From the NCBI GenBank assembly GCA_913051785.1, contig CAJXCK010000016.1, forward strand, positions 1-33,896: a stretch of 33,896 nt of DNA, in the 5' to 3' direction. The stretch's first letter is position 1; each line of letters opens with the position of its first letter. Positions 32,863-33,896 of the stretch are shown here, piece after piece. The translations under genes were made by a program, and so were the position numbers. This stretch comes from an uncultured Gammaproteobacteria bacterium. Its GTDB lineage: Bacteria > Pseudomonadota > Gammaproteobacteria > Pseudomonadales > Azotimanducaceae. The notes below the pieces were generated by a model, which saw only the letters and a program-made list of their open reading frames with translations, had not been told where the DNA came from and did no database searches.

Positions 32863-32914
32863 GTGTTTAAATTTATCCAGTGCGTTCGGCTCAGAATAAT
32901 GATTTGGTAAGAAA

Positions 32915-33896
32915 ATGAATAGCGGTGATTTTTCTGCGAGTGTCGACAAAGTTATTCAATCACACTGGTGTCCTTCTAGTCTGTTTTCGGCGCTTATTGA
33001 GCCGTTGGATCAGTATCAACGTTTGCCGCAAGACAAGCAGCGCTGGTTTTCCGCGCTCTCCGATATCGGCTGGAATGTTCCCCATTGGCCCAGACGATTC
33101 GGCGGTATGGGTTGGGGTGAAGAGCAAACATACGAATGGGTCTCAACATGCCTGCAGCGTGGGGCGCCACTACCTGTGAATGACGGTACAGAAATACTGG
33201 CGCCGTTCATCATTGAGTTCGCAGAGGTCGAGCAATATAAAGTTCTTCAATCTTTAAAACAGCTCGATCAGAATTGGTGTTTTGCGTTCGGAAGGGGTGG
33301 AATTTCTGAAGATGGCTTGTTAGCGGGAGAATTGCAGCTGGGATCGAGCGAACATACCCTTTCGCTTGGTCCAATCGCTATTTCGATTAAATTCCCGATA
33401 GCTGGAATATTTCTTTTAGCGCGAGATTCAGTAGGCGTTGCTTGGCTCTGCTGGCTTTCACGTGATCAAATACCATTCAAACTTACCAATGAAAGATTGA
33501 CTACGAAATCCAGATTCCTAAAAATAGCAGAGCCGAAAGAGTTCCTTCTCCCATCGAACCAGTGTTTGTGTCTACAAGAAGAAATTCCTGATCTCAATTT
33601 CTCTGATCGTCTGCGATCTTTAACAACAGTCAACCCATTTAGCGAAGCCTCAAGTCTTTACTTTTATGCGGATCGATTTTTCTCTTACATTCGGGGGAGC
33701 AAGTTCTTCGAGAGTGGTTTGATGAAACGGATTGGCTTGTTACAGGTTGAGTTAGAAGGCTTGCTTTCTTTGGAGAGAACGATCGTTCTTGGTGAATTGT
33801 CGAAAGAGCAAAAGCGCGCGCTGATTTCAGGGCTCAAAACAAGGGTCTACAACTTTCACCGAGATTTTTCGGCCTCGGTAAACGAGGTTATGGGTT
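32915..33896 (+). CDS. divergent acyl-CoA dehydrogenase-like protein (3' end cut by window edge)
   Basis: An ATG at 32915 opens a frame with no stop to the window end, giving 327 residues. The N-terminal domain is recognisably acyl-CoA dehydrogenase-like: IGWNVPHWPRRFGGMGWGEE, then RGAPLPVNDGTEILAP. The middle is abnormal. Where family members have the SEPGAGSDLA flavin-binding loop and the W-x-VNG-x-K segment there is only NWCFAFGRGGISEDG, about 40 residues shorter. It may be a catalytically dead paralogue or a partner subunit of an active one. The frame is intact, so it is not an obvious pseudogene. It diverges from the enoyl-CoA hydratase gene. Confidence 0.65.
   Translation, partial: MNSGDFSASVDKVIQSHWCPSSLFSALIEPLDQYQRLPQDKQRWFSALSDIGWNVPHWPRRFGGMGWGEEQTYEWVSTCLQRGAPLPVNDGTEILAPFIIEFAEVEQYKVLQSLKQLDQNWCFAFGRGGISEDGLLAGELQLGSSEHTLSLGPIAISIKFPIAGIFLLARDSVGVAWLCWLSRDQIPFKLTNERLTTKSRFLKIAEPKEFLLPSNQCLCLQEEIPDLNFSDRLRSLTTVNPFSEASSLYFYADRFFSYIRGSKFFESGLMKRIGLLQVELEGLLSLERTIVLGELSKEQKRALISGLKTRVYNFHRDFSASVNEVMG

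Noticed and set aside
32925-33213. Short frames on both strands in the last kilobase
   Set aside because: A longer frame from 32915 runs open to the window end and carries an acyl-CoA dehydrogenase N-terminal domain, so these are shadows.
1-33896. Mobile element, prophage, CRISPR or antiphage island
   Set aside because: No transposase, integrase, direct-repeat array, terminal repeat pair or phage structural gene was seen; gene style is uniform across the window.

Overview
The window looks like a chromosomal segment of a free-living, probably marine gammaproteobacterium. This rests on gene content: a DinG helicase, a lipoprotein-type M16 peptidase, a RibB-RibX fusion, a glucosylglycerate osmolyte operon and many acyl-CoA enzymes, with moderate GC by eye. 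It is an inference, since no rRNA or marker gene is present. Coding is dense. I saw no tRNA, rRNA, CRISPR, transposase, integrase or phage gene. Both edges cut genes (a TauE/SafE permease at the left, an acyl-CoA dehydrogenase-like gene at the right).

Layout. (1) 1-820, minus: TauE/SafE permease. (2) 1252-5416: a proteasome-like peptidase cluster. The ancestral beta-subunit Anbu is on the plus strand. It converges on a minus-strand operon of circularly permuted ATP-grasp ligase, alpha-E protein and zinc-ribbon metallopeptidase. (3) 5502-12671, plus: a secreted YtcJ-type amidohydrolase followed closely by a glucosylglycerate module (phosphatase, GT81 synthase, GH13_18 phosphorylase, Na+/solute symporter). 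(4) 12751-23318, plus: nine metabolic genes (Baeyer-Villiger-type monooxygenase, class III CoA-transferase, RibB-RibX fusion, PdxA2-like dehydrogenase, Zn alcohol dehydrogenase, fumarylacetoacetate hydrolase-family enzyme, ThDP enzyme, small GIY-YIG-like protein, acyl-CoA dehydrogenase). No regulator or transporter lies inside, and the substrate is unknown. (5) 23355-31938: housekeeping-type genes, namely dinG, an M16 lipoprotein peptidase, D-glycerate 3-kinase and a 918-residue DUF349 coiled-coil protein. (6) 31950-33896: enoyl-CoA hydratase divergent from a degenerate acyl-CoA dehydrogenase, with an inverted repeat between them.

How the genes may work together. The module in (3) can make glucosylglycerate (GpgS then GpgP) and recover it as glucose 1-phosphate plus D-glycerate (phosphorylase). 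The glycerate kinase in (5) could return that D-glycerate to glycolysis. The cluster in (4) reads as oxidation of an alcohol to a ketone, oxygen insertion, CoA activation, and C-C cleavage by the FAH and ThDP enzymes. The presence of RibB-RibX, PdxA-like and GIY-YIG-like proteins beside these enzymes is not explained by any pathway I can name. It is the best candidate here for an undescribed system. The Anbu cluster is a second candidate: its families are known, but no transglutaminase-like partner is visible and a metallopeptidase sits in the operon.
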